From: an uncultured Christensenella sp.
GTDB taxonomy: Bacteria; Bacillota; Clostridia; Christensenellales; UBA3700
Direction of reading: 5' to 3'
Assembly: GCA_910584035.1 (NCBI GenBank)
Contig: CAJTZR010000022.1
Location: 1-20,524, forward strand
DNA length: 20,524 nt
This document shows, one piece after another, positions 1 to 6,557 of this stretch (its first letter is position 1; each line of letters begins with the position of its first letter). A program made the translations under genes and the position numbers. The notes beneath the pieces are model-generated. The model did no database searches and was not told where the DNA came from. It saw nothing but the letters and a program-made list of their open reading frames with translations.

Positions 1-201
1 AATGAAAAAACCTCATCTGGTTATACGCCTCTTATCTTGGCAGCACGTAATGGTAGAAATGATTTTACTGCAATGCTAATTGAAAAGGGAGCAGATGTCA
101 ATGCCGTTGATAATGAACAAAATAGTGCATTATATTACGCTTCTGAAGCTGGCTTTACTGAAATTGTAGAACAACTTTTAATGGCTGGTGCAATGAACTG
201 A
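1..201 (+). CDS. C-terminal end of an ankyrin-repeat protein (5' truncated by window edge)
   Basis: The frame is open from base 1 to a TGA at 199-201, giving 66 residues with no start codon in view. It contains two consecutive ankyrin repeats: one with the signature TPLILAARNGRND, a following helix and GADVNAVD, and a second running from NSALYYASEAG to EIVEQLLMAGA, where the protein ends. Ankyrin repeats are protein-binding scaffolds; the partner and role cannot be told from this fragment, nor whether the missing N-terminus has a signal peptide or another domain. A strong terminator begins about 40 nt after the stop, so this is the last gene of its transcript. Repeat identity is clear; function is unknown. 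Confidence 0.85.
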   Translation, partial: NEKTSSGYTPLILAARNGRNDFTAMLIEKGADVNAVDNEQNSALYYASEAGFTEIVEQLLMAGAMN

Positions 202-242
202 TAATAAACTTACTACAAATTTATAGCTACATAAATAAAATG

Positions 243-280
243 AATATCCCAAAATGAGATTTTGGGATATTGTTTTTTTA
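243..280 (+). terminator. Rho-independent terminator after the ankyrin gene
   Basis: A 13-bp perfect stem (AATATCCCAAAAT at 243-255 with ATTTTGGGATATT at 259-271) encloses a GAG loop and is followed by GTTTTTTTA. The position, 42 nt after the stop codon, fits termination of the ankyrin transcript. Confidence 0.9.
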
Positions 281-640
281 TAAAAAAGATGCGGGCTAAT
301 TAGTTTGCATCTTAACTAATACATTATTTGAGACTTGATATAGTATTGCAAATCTGAAAATTTGTATTTAATTTTTATATCAAATATCATTTTCTAAACT
401 CATATGGGCATATCTTATAGTTAAGATTTTTATTTTTTACTATCCACTTTATATATTCAAATGTAATTTCCTACAAAAAACTTTCTGTAATCGTTTTTAT
501 ACTTATTTGTTTTTAATTTTGTCATTGAAAAAGGGAACATTACAATGTATTCCAACTCTGTATTAAAATTATTAAATAATTACTTTGTAGCAGTGACATT
601 ATTTAATTTTACAGCAATATAATTCAATATTTAATCTAAA
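281..640. other. Intergenic region, AT-rich, with one possible 25-codon ORF
   Basis: About 360 nt lie between the ankyrin terminator and the bidirectional terminator. No gene of normal size is present on either strand. The only candidate is a plus-strand ORF at 545-622 (25 codons, hydrophobic C-terminal half) that has an AAAGGGA Shine-Dalgarno-like site at 530-536, 8 nt before its ATG, and is followed by a T-tailed hairpin. A TATACT at 498-503 could be a -10 element but has no good -35. Evidence is too thin to call it a gene. Confidence 0.35.
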
Positions 641-685
641 AAAGTAGCTAGCTCATTGTTAAAGAGCTAGCTGACTTTTTATTTT
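641..685. terminator. Bidirectional hairpin terminator
   Basis: AGCTAGCTC (646-654) pairs with GAGCTAGCT (664-672), and a further 3 bp (AGT/ACT) pair across a single bulged G. Read on the minus strand the stem ends in CTACTTTTTTAG, suited to ending the lipoprotein gene whose stop codon is at 698. Read on the plus strand it ends in GACTTTTTATTTTT, so it can also stop transcripts from the left. Confidence 0.8.
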
Positions 686-697
686 TAAATTTATATT

Positions 698-2122
698 TTA
701 TAAGTTTATTACATTGTAGCCGTTAATATAAGGCAAGTTGTTTGCAAGCTTAATTGTGCTAGCAGAACGTTTGTGAGTAAATTTGATTTTAATCTCTTTT
801 ACATTTTCATTTATTGTAATAATTTGTTGCTCAAACATATATAAAGCTTTTTGTGGTATGTCAATTTTTTTGCCGTCAGCAATAATTTCAAGTTCATATT
901 CAAGCGGTGCAGCAAAACCAAAATTGTTAATCATAAATGAGGTTTGATTATCAGTTTTAATTAGGTTGCTAACACCTAGGTTATAGCCTAAATGGAATTG
1001 TAAATATTTATAAATTGAAATTTTATCCTCATTATTCAGCATAGCAGGTGAGTATGGTAAGTTGTTTTTCTCAAGTTCCGCCTTTGATAAATATTCTGTT
1101 TTCCATTTTTCCAAATGATAAGTGGTGCCTTGTGCATCTGACCTATGTTCTTTATAGTTATGAGTTATACTTAGAGTAGTTAAGCCATATCCAGCAACTT
1201 GTTTTACCAATCCTAAACCATCTATAGGAAAATGTTGGTTGTTTTCCTTATAATCACCCCAAGGCATTTCTCCGTCCGCAATAGTGTGTTTATTTTTATT
1301 TAGCAAATCTTTATATTGTGGGTCGTTCCAACTCATCATTCCCCACTCGTGGTCTCTACCAACTAAAAAGTCATCGTGTACAGAAATTCTACTTTCAAAT
1401 TGTTTAGGAACTTGTGACAAGATATCTGGTGTTCTTACCATAATATAAATGTCCTCGGGAATAATGTTGCAAAGCTTGGTTATAAGTTTTCTGATATTAT
1501 GGTTGTACCAATGTCCGTGTCCCTCACCCCATAAACCAATTAAACCGAATTGCATTGCGTAAACAACATCATTAAATAGTTCAGTATTGTCATTAATAAA
1601 TTTACCAATTTGGTCTAGATGTTTAATAATTTGAGGGTCTTTTGCATCTGTGTTTAGTTTATCATCATACATATATGCAAATCTTAAAAGCACTTTTACA
1701 TTTTTACCTTTTAAAAGTTCAAAGTAATTTTTAATAAGATTAATTGCATTTTCGTCTAAATCTTTATCACGATATTCAGTAAGATAAATATAACATTGAA
1801 GTATTTTTATATCATCCTCACTATACAAATTTAATTGTTCCTCAATATGCTCCGTGTAAGTTTGCTCTCTTGCGGGGTAAGACTTTTCAGTGCCTAGAGT
1901 ATATGCAACCTCACCACGAAAACCTCTGTCCTCGTTTGCAAGTAAACTACTATCCAAACCGCTCAAACCTAAATTGTTTATAATCGTATAATCAAACTTC
2001 GACTTAGCTGCTGGATATTTTGCAATATTATATTTATCACTTGTACAACCAACTAAAAATATAGGAGTTGCAATAACCAGTGCTACTAAAAGTGAAATGA
2101 TAACAACTAAATAACTTTTCAT
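698..2122 (-). CDS. Lipoprotein of the DUF4874/DUF4832 type, possibly a glycoside-hydrolase-like barrel
   Basis: The 474-residue product starts with a lysine followed by a long hydrophobic stretch ending in the lipobox LVGC (Cys26), so it should be a lipid-anchored surface protein. The mature part shows the pattern I associate with the DUF4874-DUF4832 pair: an N-terminal NEDRGFRGE (family version NPERGF), then beta/alpha segments (IKILQCYIYLTEY, VKVLLRFAY), then GLIGLWGEGHGHWYN near residue 197, and a C-terminal beta-rich part after about residue 390. Proteins of this type are predicted to have a TIM-barrel fold related to glycoside hydrolases, but I know of no established substrate. The gene is transcribed alone, with AAAGGGA just before the ATG, a promoter at 2158-2186 and a terminator at 641-685. 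Family assignment is from memory of motifs; the lipobox is seen directly. Confidence 0.75.
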   Translation of the reverse strand: MKSYLVVIISLLVALVIATPIFLVGCTSDKYNIAKYPAAKSKFDYTIINNLGLSGLDSSLLANEDRGFRGEVAYTLGTEKSYPAREQTYTEHIEEQLNLYSEDDIKILQCYIYLTEYRDKDLDENAINLIKNYFELLKGKNVKVLLRFAYMYDDKLNTDAKDPQIIKHLDQIGKFINDNTELFNDVVYAMQFGLIGLWGEGHGHWYNHNIRKLITKLCNIIPEDIYIMVRTPDILSQVPKQFESRISVHDDFLVGRDHEWGMMSWNDPQYKDLLNKNKHTIADGEMPWGDYKENNQHFPIDGLGLVKQVAGYGLTTLSITHNYKEHRSDAQGTTYHLEKWKTEYLSKAELEKNNLPYSPAMLNNEDKISIYKYLQFHLGYNLGVSNLIKTDNQTSFMINNFGFAAPLEYELEIIADGKKIDIPQKALYMFEQQIITINENVKEIKIKFTHKRSASTIKLANNLPYINGYNVINL

Positions 2123-2157
2123 AAAATTCCCTTTCCATTTATAAATTGATTATTATA

Positions 2158-2186
2158 ATTCTATCATAAATTTTTGCTTTAGTCAA
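2158..2186 (-). promoter_or_regulatory. Sigma-A-type promoter of the lipoprotein gene
   Basis: On the minus strand TTGACT (2181-2186) and TAGAAT (2158-2163) are separated by 17 nt, one mismatch each from consensus. Transcription would start near 2151, giving a leader of about 30 nt with the AAAGGGA ribosome site. Confidence 0.6.
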
Positions 2187-2341
2187 TAGTCTGCTAATTT
2201 TTAGGCTATGTAGGTAGATATTGCTAATTATTTTTACAAGTACAAGTTATAAAAAAATGTATTAGTGTCGATTTTTGTCGGCTAATCTTTTTTGTAAAGA
2301 AAAATTGTCTACAAGTTGTGGAAAAATATTTACAAATTGCC

Positions 2342-2390
2342 TTGACAACACACTTTTTATTATGTATAATTATATAGCATTCAAAAGAGG
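2342..2390 (+). promoter_or_regulatory. Consensus promoter and ribosome site of the XRE regulator gene
   Basis: A perfect TTGACA (2342-2347) and a perfect TATAAT (2365-2370) are 17 nt apart, which is an exact consensus housekeeping promoter. The leader is only about 20 nt and contains AAAAGAGG (2383-2390), ending 5 nt before the ATG at 2396. A promoter this strong in front of a regulator suggests repression or autoregulation, but no clear operator palindrome overlaps it. Confidence 0.85.
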
Positions 2391-2395
2391 TAATT

Positions 2396-3232
2396 ATGTT
2401 AAAATTTGCAGAGAATCTAAAGTATTATAGAAAATCTATTTCAGTAACACAATCAGCATTTGCTGATATTCTTAATGAAAAACTTAAGGATATGGGACTT
2501 ACTATAGATTACAATAATAAAAGCATTAGTATGTGGGAAAAAGGGGATAGATTTCCAGACAGCCCACTTGTTTGGATTGCTCTTGCAAATATTATGAATG
2601 TCAGCCTTGACCAAATGATGTTAGAAGATATTGCTTATATTGGAAAGATAGCTATTGATAGTACTGATGATTTAAAAACTGAGCTTTGCAATAGTTATAT
2701 GAAAGAAGCTTGCATTGGTGATTATTCTAAGTTTAGCTCAAATCAAGTTGTTATGGATATTGACGAACATTTGGGTGGGGACTTGTATCACGGTATGTTT
2801 TATGTGCTAAGTAGTGTTAAGTCTGGCAATGGTTATCACCAAAAATATAACATTGAAAATGGAAAATCAACATCTGATTATATTAAAAATCTAAGACGTG
2901 TACAATTTTGCAATGAAAGGAATTTTGTTAGTGATATTATTGCAAATGGCGGTAGTAAAGGTGTGTTTACACAAGATAGAATCTCTAGTGTGTGGGAAGG
3001 CTTTTTTGAATGTCTTGGCTGTGTGGAAGAGTATAATACAAGATGTATGTATGACGAGGATAAAAATCACATTCTAACTATCGTGGAATATAATACTCAT
3101 ATCACAAAAGAAGATTTTGCAAGTGCATTGAAATTAGGCGGAGCAGAGCTTGAAAAGGAAATTTATAACACAATGATACGTAACAAAAAGTTCTATCTTG
3201 GTGTAAGAATGACTAGGGAACTTATTAAATAA
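2396..3232 (+). CDS. XRE-family transcriptional regulator with an unrecognised C-terminal region
   Basis: The first 75 or so residues form a Cro/CI-type helix-turn-helix: LKYYRKSISVTQSAFADIL, then SISMWEKGDRFPDSPLVWIALANIMNVSLDQMM. About 11 extra residues lie between helices 2 and 3, compared with the usual TQ...ISxWExG spacing, a variant seen in some phage-type XRE proteins. Residues 85-278 match no domain I recognise; they include several cysteines (for example ECLGCVEEY and NTRCMYDE), are mixed charged and hydrophobic, and have no predicted membrane segment. The C-terminal part may sense a ligand or mediate oligomerisation, which is inference. The gene has its own consensus promoter and terminator. 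The neighbouring lipoprotein gene is divergent, so it is a possible target. Confidence 0.8.
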   Translation: MLKFAENLKYYRKSISVTQSAFADILNEKLKDMGLTIDYNNKSISMWEKGDRFPDSPLVWIALANIMNVSLDQMMLEDIAYIGKIAIDSTDDLKTELCNSYMKEACIGDYSKFSSNQVVMDIDEHLGGDLYHGMFYVLSSVKSGNGYHQKYNIENGKSTSDYIKNLRRVQFCNERNFVSDIIANGGSKGVFTQDRISSVWEGFFECLGCVEEYNTRCMYDEDKNHILTIVEYNTHITKEDFASALKLGGAELEKEIYNTMIRNKKFYLGVRMTRELIK

Positions 3233-3250
3233 AAAGTTAACGTAATATTT

Positions 3251-3280
3251 AAAAGTAGCACTTGGTTGCTACTTTTTTTG
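3251..3280 (+). terminator. Rho-independent terminator of the regulator gene
   Basis: AGTAGCA (3254-3260) pairs with TGCTACT (3267-3273) around a 6-nt loop, followed by a run of seven T. It starts about 20 nt after the regulator's stop codon. Confidence 0.85.
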
Positions 3281-3577
3281 ATACTATTTTATAAATTTAT
3301 ATTCAAGTTACATTGAGTATTGTTTTGTGAAAATATTTTATTGATTGCAATTATTTATATACAATTTATCATTATTTTTTGGGTGCAGATAAAAATACCA
3401 TAATGTCAAATTTGTTCGCTATTTGTAGTAGCAATAATTGTGCTTGCTGTAAAAAGTTAAATTTTATTGCATACTAAATAATGTGTTATCAAACTAATAC
3501 TTTAAATAGATTTATATATTTACTAAAACTTTAATGTTTTATTCTATTTTACAATATTTATAATTAATGTTAATAAG

Positions 3578-3660
3578 CAGTGATTTTTTTTGTCTATGAT
3601 TATTGACAAATTATGGGTAATTGGTTTATAATTATTACAAATAAAGTGAAAAAATCACTG
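3578..3660. repeat. Perfect 12-bp inverted repeat flanking the HAD gene promoter
   Basis: CAGTGATTTTTT (3578-3589) is the exact reverse complement of AAAAAATCACTG (3649-3660). The arms lie on either side of the promoter at 3603-3632. The right arm is itself within a short palindrome, AGTGA-AAAAA-TCACT (3645-3659), positioned just after the expected transcription start. This layout could be an operator pair that allows DNA looping, or a stem in the leader; which of these it is cannot be decided from sequence. Confidence 0.6.
3603..3632 (+). promoter_or_regulatory. Promoter of the HAD phosphatase gene
   Basis: Perfect TTGACA (3603-3608) and TATAAT (3627-3632) hexamers with an 18-nt spacer. Expected transcription start is near 3639, giving a leader of about 38 nt. 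Confidence 0.75.
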
Positions 3661-3676
3661 ATAAAATGGTGAAAAA

Positions 3677-4330
3677 ATGATAAAAAATGTAGTTTTTGAT
3701 ATGGATGGAACAATTTTAAATACAATTGACGATTTGTATAATAGTGTTAATTATGCACTTTCACAATGCGGATACAAAAGTCGAACAATGAGCGAAGTTT
3801 TATCTTTTGTTGGCAATGGTGTAAAATTGTTGATTGAAAGAGCGTTGCCATCTGGTTTTACAAAAGAGGAATTTGATAAATGCTTTGCAGTGTTTATGGA
3901 ATATTATAATGAACATAAAAATGATAGTACTGCACCATATGAGGGTATACTTGAACTTATGGCGGAGCTTAAAAAGAAAGGCATATCTATGAGTGTTGTT
4001 TCCAATAAGTTTGATGCGGGGGTTAAAGAACTTGCGAACAAAATGTTCAATGGATATTTGCCAGTTGCAATTGGTGAGAGTGCTACTATTAAACCAAAGC
4101 CAAATCCAAGTGGAGTATGGTATGCTTTAGAGCTTATGGGTGCAAAGCGTGAGGAAAGTGTATATATCGGTGATTCCGAAGTTGATTTCCAAACAGCACA
4201 AAATAGCGGATTAACTTTTATTGGTGTTTCTTGGGGCTTTAGACCTCGCAGTTTGCACGAAAGTTTAGGAGTGCAATATATTGCGGATAAACCATTGGAA
4301 ATAGTGGATATTTTAGAGCAAATTAAGTGA
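3677..4330 (+). CDS. HAD-superfamily hydrolase, phosphoglycolate-phosphatase-like
   Basis: A 217-residue cytoplasmic phosphatase with all four HAD motifs: DMDGT with nucleophile Asp8 and acid/base Asp10, SVVSNK as motif II, KPKPNPSG with the motif III lysine, and YIGDSEVDFQTAQNSG (Asp166, Asp170) as motif IV. The helical segment between motifs I and II is a C1 cap, as in Gph, PpaX and beta-phosphoglucomutase. Length and the C-terminal GVSWGFRP motif favour the phosphoglycolate phosphatase / PpaX group, whose members hydrolyse small phosphorylated metabolites or pyrophosphate; the true substrate is unknown. The start at 3677 gives the typical MIKNVVFDMDGT beginning, although no strong Shine-Dalgarno precedes it. 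It has its own promoter and stands 305 nt before the aromatic operon. Confidence 0.88.
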   Translation: MIKNVVFDMDGTILNTIDDLYNSVNYALSQCGYKSRTMSEVLSFVGNGVKLLIERALPSGFTKEEFDKCFAVFMEYYNEHKNDSTAPYEGILELMAELKKKGISMSVVSNKFDAGVKELANKMFNGYLPVAIGESATIKPKPNPSGVWYALELMGAKREESVYIGDSEVDFQTAQNSGLTFIGVSWGFRPRSLHESLGVQYIADKPLEIVDILEQIK

Positions 4331-4331
4331 T

Positions 4332-4350
4332 TATGCTTCGCATATTTTGT
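4332..4350 (+). terminator. Possible weak terminator after the HAD gene
   Basis: A short 5-bp stem, TATGC-TTC-GCATA (4332-4344), begins right after the stop codon and is followed by TTTTGTTG. The stem is short, so read-through towards aroE is possible. Confidence 0.35.
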
Positions 4351-4635
4351 TGAAAAACCATTTAATAAACTTAATTTAGACTATTTTTAACGGGTTTAAG
4401 GAAAAAGAAAAATAGTATATATAAACTAAATTTTATGTGTATTTTTGTTGTTTTCAGTAATTTAAAAGTCGTATAACATTTAAATTATAATAGATTTGTT
4501 GCTAATATTATCATTAAAAACTTTTAGGTTGTTATTGTATTTAATATTGTGATTATAGTTTATGCAATGATATTTTTAAATTATTAAAATGAAAGATATA
4601 CATTTAAAAAAAATGTAAATAATTGATTTTTGAGT
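4345..4635. other. Leader region of the aromatic operon
   Basis: About 290 nt of AT-rich DNA between the HAD gene and aroE. Its main feature is a nested inverted repeat at 4373-4432 (entered separately). TATAAT at 4486-4491 and TATAGT at 4554-4559 are possible -10 elements, but I find no convincing -35 at 16-18 nt from either. No T-box or other riboswitch could be recognised by eye. Confidence 0.4.
4373..4432. repeat. Nested inverted repeat in the aro operon leader
   Basis: Two stacked pairs of arms: AATTTAG (4373-4379) with CTAAATT (4426-4432), and inside it ACTATTTTT (4380-4388) with AAAAATAGT (4408-4416). This makes a 16-bp interrupted stem with a 9-nt bulge on the right side. No T run follows, so it is not a classical terminator. 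It could be a leader RNA structure or chance in AT-rich DNA. Confidence 0.4.
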
Positions 4636-5427
4636 ATGAAAAAATTTGGACTTTTAGGTAAAAAATTAGGGCATTCGTTATCTCCATTTATACATAATAT
4701 CTTGTTTGAGATAAGCGGTATAAATGCGGAATATTTATTGTATGAAACGGACGATGTAAATGATTTTGTAAAAAATAATCATTTAGACGGCTTTAATATT
4801 ACCATACCTTACAAAAAAGATGTTTTTGGCTTGTGTCAAAAACTTGATAAAAGCTGTATACATTTAGGTGTTGTCAATTGTGTGGATAGCAACTTAACAG
4901 GTTATAATACAGATGTGTATGGTTATTGTGAAAGTGTAAAGGAACTTGCTGGCTTTAATGGCAATATTTTGCTTTTAGGTTGTGGCGGTGTAGGTAGTAT
5001 GATTGCAAAGCAATATGAAAAAGCAAACTTGTGCATAGCTGTACGTAATTTGACTAAAGAAAAGGCTTTGAATATTCAAAACCAATTTAAAGGTTGTGAG
5101 GTTGTGGATATATCAGCTATCCCTAAAAAGCAATATGATTTGATTTGCAATAGTACACCAGTTGGAATGTATCCAAATATAGAGAGTTCACCTATTGATT
5201 TTGAGGTTGTAAGCAGTGCAAAAGCAGTTTATGATACAATTTATAACCCTTATCAAACTAAATTATTGCAATATGCGGAAAGGGCTGTAGTTAAGTATAA
5301 AAATGGCTTAGAAATGTTGGTTTTACAAGCTGTGAAATCTCACGAATATTGGTATGGTGGTGTTTTTGAGGATAGTGATATTGCGAAAATTATCGCTTTG
5401 ACTAAGGGGGAACTTGAAAAATGGTAA
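4636..5427 (+). CDS. aroE: Shikimate dehydrogenase (AroE)
   Basis: The enzyme reduces 3-dehydroshikimate to shikimate, normally with NADPH, in the cytoplasm. All family signatures are visible in the 263 residues: SLSPFIHN (14-21) for substrate binding, NITIPYK with the catalytic lysine at about residue 60, NTDVYG with the catalytic Asp93, the nucleotide-binding loop LLGCGGVGS (114-121), and NSTPVGM near the C-terminal third, followed by GLEMLVLQA. I chose the ATG at 4636; a TTG two codons upstream is also in frame but adds nothing conserved, and neither has a clear Shine-Dalgarno. It is the first gene of the aromatic operon and overlaps aroK by 7 nt, so the two are likely translationally coupled. 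Confidence 0.95.
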   Translation: MKKFGLLGKKLGHSLSPFIHNILFEISGINAEYLLYETDDVNDFVKNNHLDGFNITIPYKKDVFGLCQKLDKSCIHLGVVNCVDSNLTGYNTDVYGYCESVKELAGFNGNILLLGCGGVGSMIAKQYEKANLCIAVRNLTKEKALNIQNQFKGCEVVDISAIPKKQYDLICNSTPVGMYPNIESSPIDFEVVSSAKAVYDTIYNPYQTKLLQYAERAVVKYKNGLEMLVLQAVKSHEYWYGGVFEDSDIAKIIALTKGELEKW

Positions 5428-5915
5428 TTGCTTTATGCGGATTTATGGGGTGTGGCAAAACAACATTTGGAAAGTTGCTTGCGGATAAAATGGTGTTAGA
5501 GTTTTGCGACACTGACGAGTATATAGAGAAAAAACAAAATCAAAGTATTCCATATATTTTTGAAAATTTTGGTGAAAGTTTTTTTAGAGAGTTAGAGTAT
5601 AATGCACTTAAGGAACTTGCACAAAAAGATAATTTGATTTTATCTTTAGGTGGCGGGGCGATAATAAGTGATAGAAATAAAGAGGTGCTAAAAAATTATT
5701 GTGTTGTATATATAAATTGTCCTTTTGAAGTTTGTTATCAAAGGATAAAAAACAGTGACAGACCGATTGTAACACAAAAGAGTAAAGAACAATTAAACGA
5801 ATTGTATTTAAGTAGACTTGCACAATATGAAAAAGTGGCAAATATTACAATTTGTGATGGTGATTTAGATAAAATGGCGGAGCAAGTTATTGCAAAAGCA
5901 AAGGAGTTATTATGA
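5421..5915 (+). CDS. aroK: Shikimate kinase (AroK)
   Basis: A 164-residue kinase that phosphorylates shikimate to shikimate-3-phosphate with ATP. It has the Walker A loop GFMGCGKT (7-14), the substrate-binding and magnesium DTD motif (30-32), FFRELE with Arg56, GGG at 77-79, and the lid SDRPI with Arg114, in the usual order and at the usual length. The start overlaps the end of aroE by 7 nt, and the stop overlaps the aroQ start in an ATGA arrangement. The lid arginine and shikimate-binding residues are all present, so it should be active. Confidence 0.95.
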   Translation: MVIALCGFMGCGKTTFGKLLADKMVLEFCDTDEYIEKKQNQSIPYIFENFGESFFRELEYNALKELAQKDNLILSLGGGAIISDRNKEVLKNYCVVYINCPFEVCYQRIKNSDRPIVTQKSKEQLNELYLSRLAQYEKVANITICDGDLDKMAEQVIAKAKELL

Positions 5916-6337
5916 AAATATTGGTGATTAATGGTGTGAATCTTGATATGCTTGGCATACGTGAGCCTCAAATTTATGGTGGCAATAGCTTGGAAGAGAT
6001 AAATAAAAATTTGAGCAAAGAGGCTGAAAAGTTAGGTGTAAACATAGAGTTTGTGCAAAGCAATATTGAGGGAGAGATTGTTGAATTTATTCATAGTGGT
6101 AGACTTTATGACGGCATTATTTTGAATGCAGGTGCATATACACATTATTCTATTGCTATAAGAGATGCAATCAGTAGTATTGAAACACCTTGTGTTGAGG
6201 TACATTTGAGCAATGTGCATAAACGTGAGGAGTTTAGGCATAACTCAGTAATTTCCGCAGTGTGCGTGGGTGTAATTGCAGGTTTTGGTGCAAAATCTTA
6301 CAGCTTAGCATTACACGCTTTGGTAGATAAAAAGTAA
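5912..6337 (+). CDS. aroQ: Type II 3-dehydroquinate dehydratase (AroQ)
   Basis: This enzyme converts 3-dehydroquinate to 3-dehydroshikimate; type II enzymes are dodecamers that do not use a Schiff base. The 141 residues carry the family pattern NGVNLDMLGIREPQIYG, with the catalytic arginine (about 17) and tyrosine (about 22), then QSNIEGEIVEFIH, NAGAYTHYS, and EVHLSNVHKREEFRH with the catalytic histidine. Length is normal. It starts 4 nt before the end of aroK. It is followed by a gap of about 220 nt, the only large break in the operon. Confidence 0.95.
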   Translation: MKILVINGVNLDMLGIREPQIYGGNSLEEINKNLSKEAEKLGVNIEFVQSNIEGEIVEFIHSGRLYDGIILNAGAYTHYSIAIRDAISSIETPCVEVHLSNVHKREEFRHNSVISAVCVGVIAGFGAKSYSLALHALVDKK

Positions 6338-6557
6338 AATTTTGTTTAAATAAAGTAAATTTATATTATCGGAAGCGGTCGCAAAGCACTCGAGTGGGTA
6401 TTTTGCAGTAGCAGATGTTAATTCAAATGGTGTCAGCTTGATTTACAAGTAAAAAGCATTAGCTTTTGTTAAATTTGAGTTTTTTCAAATTTAACGACAC
6501 ATAGTTTATATTTTGATAAATAAAAAAAATAAAATGGACGCTATAGGCGTAAAAATT
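6338..6557. other. Gap within the aromatic operon with a GC-richer patch and a hairpin
   Basis: About 220 nt separate aroQ from the fusion gene, unlike the overlapping joints elsewhere in the operon. Bases 6369-6449 are clearly richer in G and C than the flanks. One plus frame is open from 6354 to a TAA at 6450-6452 without a start codon; its end reads SSGYFAVADVNSNG and then SLIYK, which looks more protein-like than random AT-rich translation. An 11-bp perfect hairpin follows at 6468-6495. The patch may be the remnant of a lost gene or a structured RNA element. Confidence 0.4.
6468..6495. repeat. 11-bp perfect hairpin upstream of the aroB-aroA fusion gene
   Basis: GTTAAATTTGA (6468-6478) and TCAAATTTAAC (6485-6495) form a perfect stem around the 6-nt loop GTTTTT. 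There is no T tail after the stem, so it is unlikely to be a terminator. It could stabilise or process the operon mRNA ahead of the fusion gene. Confidence 0.5.

Larger units (their letters stand above)
3281..3676. other. Intergenic region before the HAD phosphatase gene
   Basis: Nearly 400 nt of AT-rich DNA without a normal gene. It holds the HAD gene promoter and its flanking inverted repeat, entered separately. A 24-codon plus-strand ORF (3403-3477) encodes a peptide with four cysteines in a Cx5CxCC arrangement, but no ribosome site sits at the right distance, so it is not called as a gene. Confidence 0.5.

Noticed and set aside
2317..2325. DnaA-box-like TGTGGAAAA, and a weaker one near 20386-20392
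   Set aside because: Single isolated matches with no cluster, no dnaA/dnaN context and no origin-type AT repeat unit.
4331..4635. T-box riboswitch in front of the aromatic operon
   Set aside because: No recognisable T-box core sequence and no terminator/antiterminator pair with a T run before aroE.
6513..6557. In-frame TTG start giving the AroB-AroA protein 15 more residues
   Set aside because: The added residues are lysine-rich and unlike any AroB start, while the ATG at 6558 gives the normal beginning of the enzyme.
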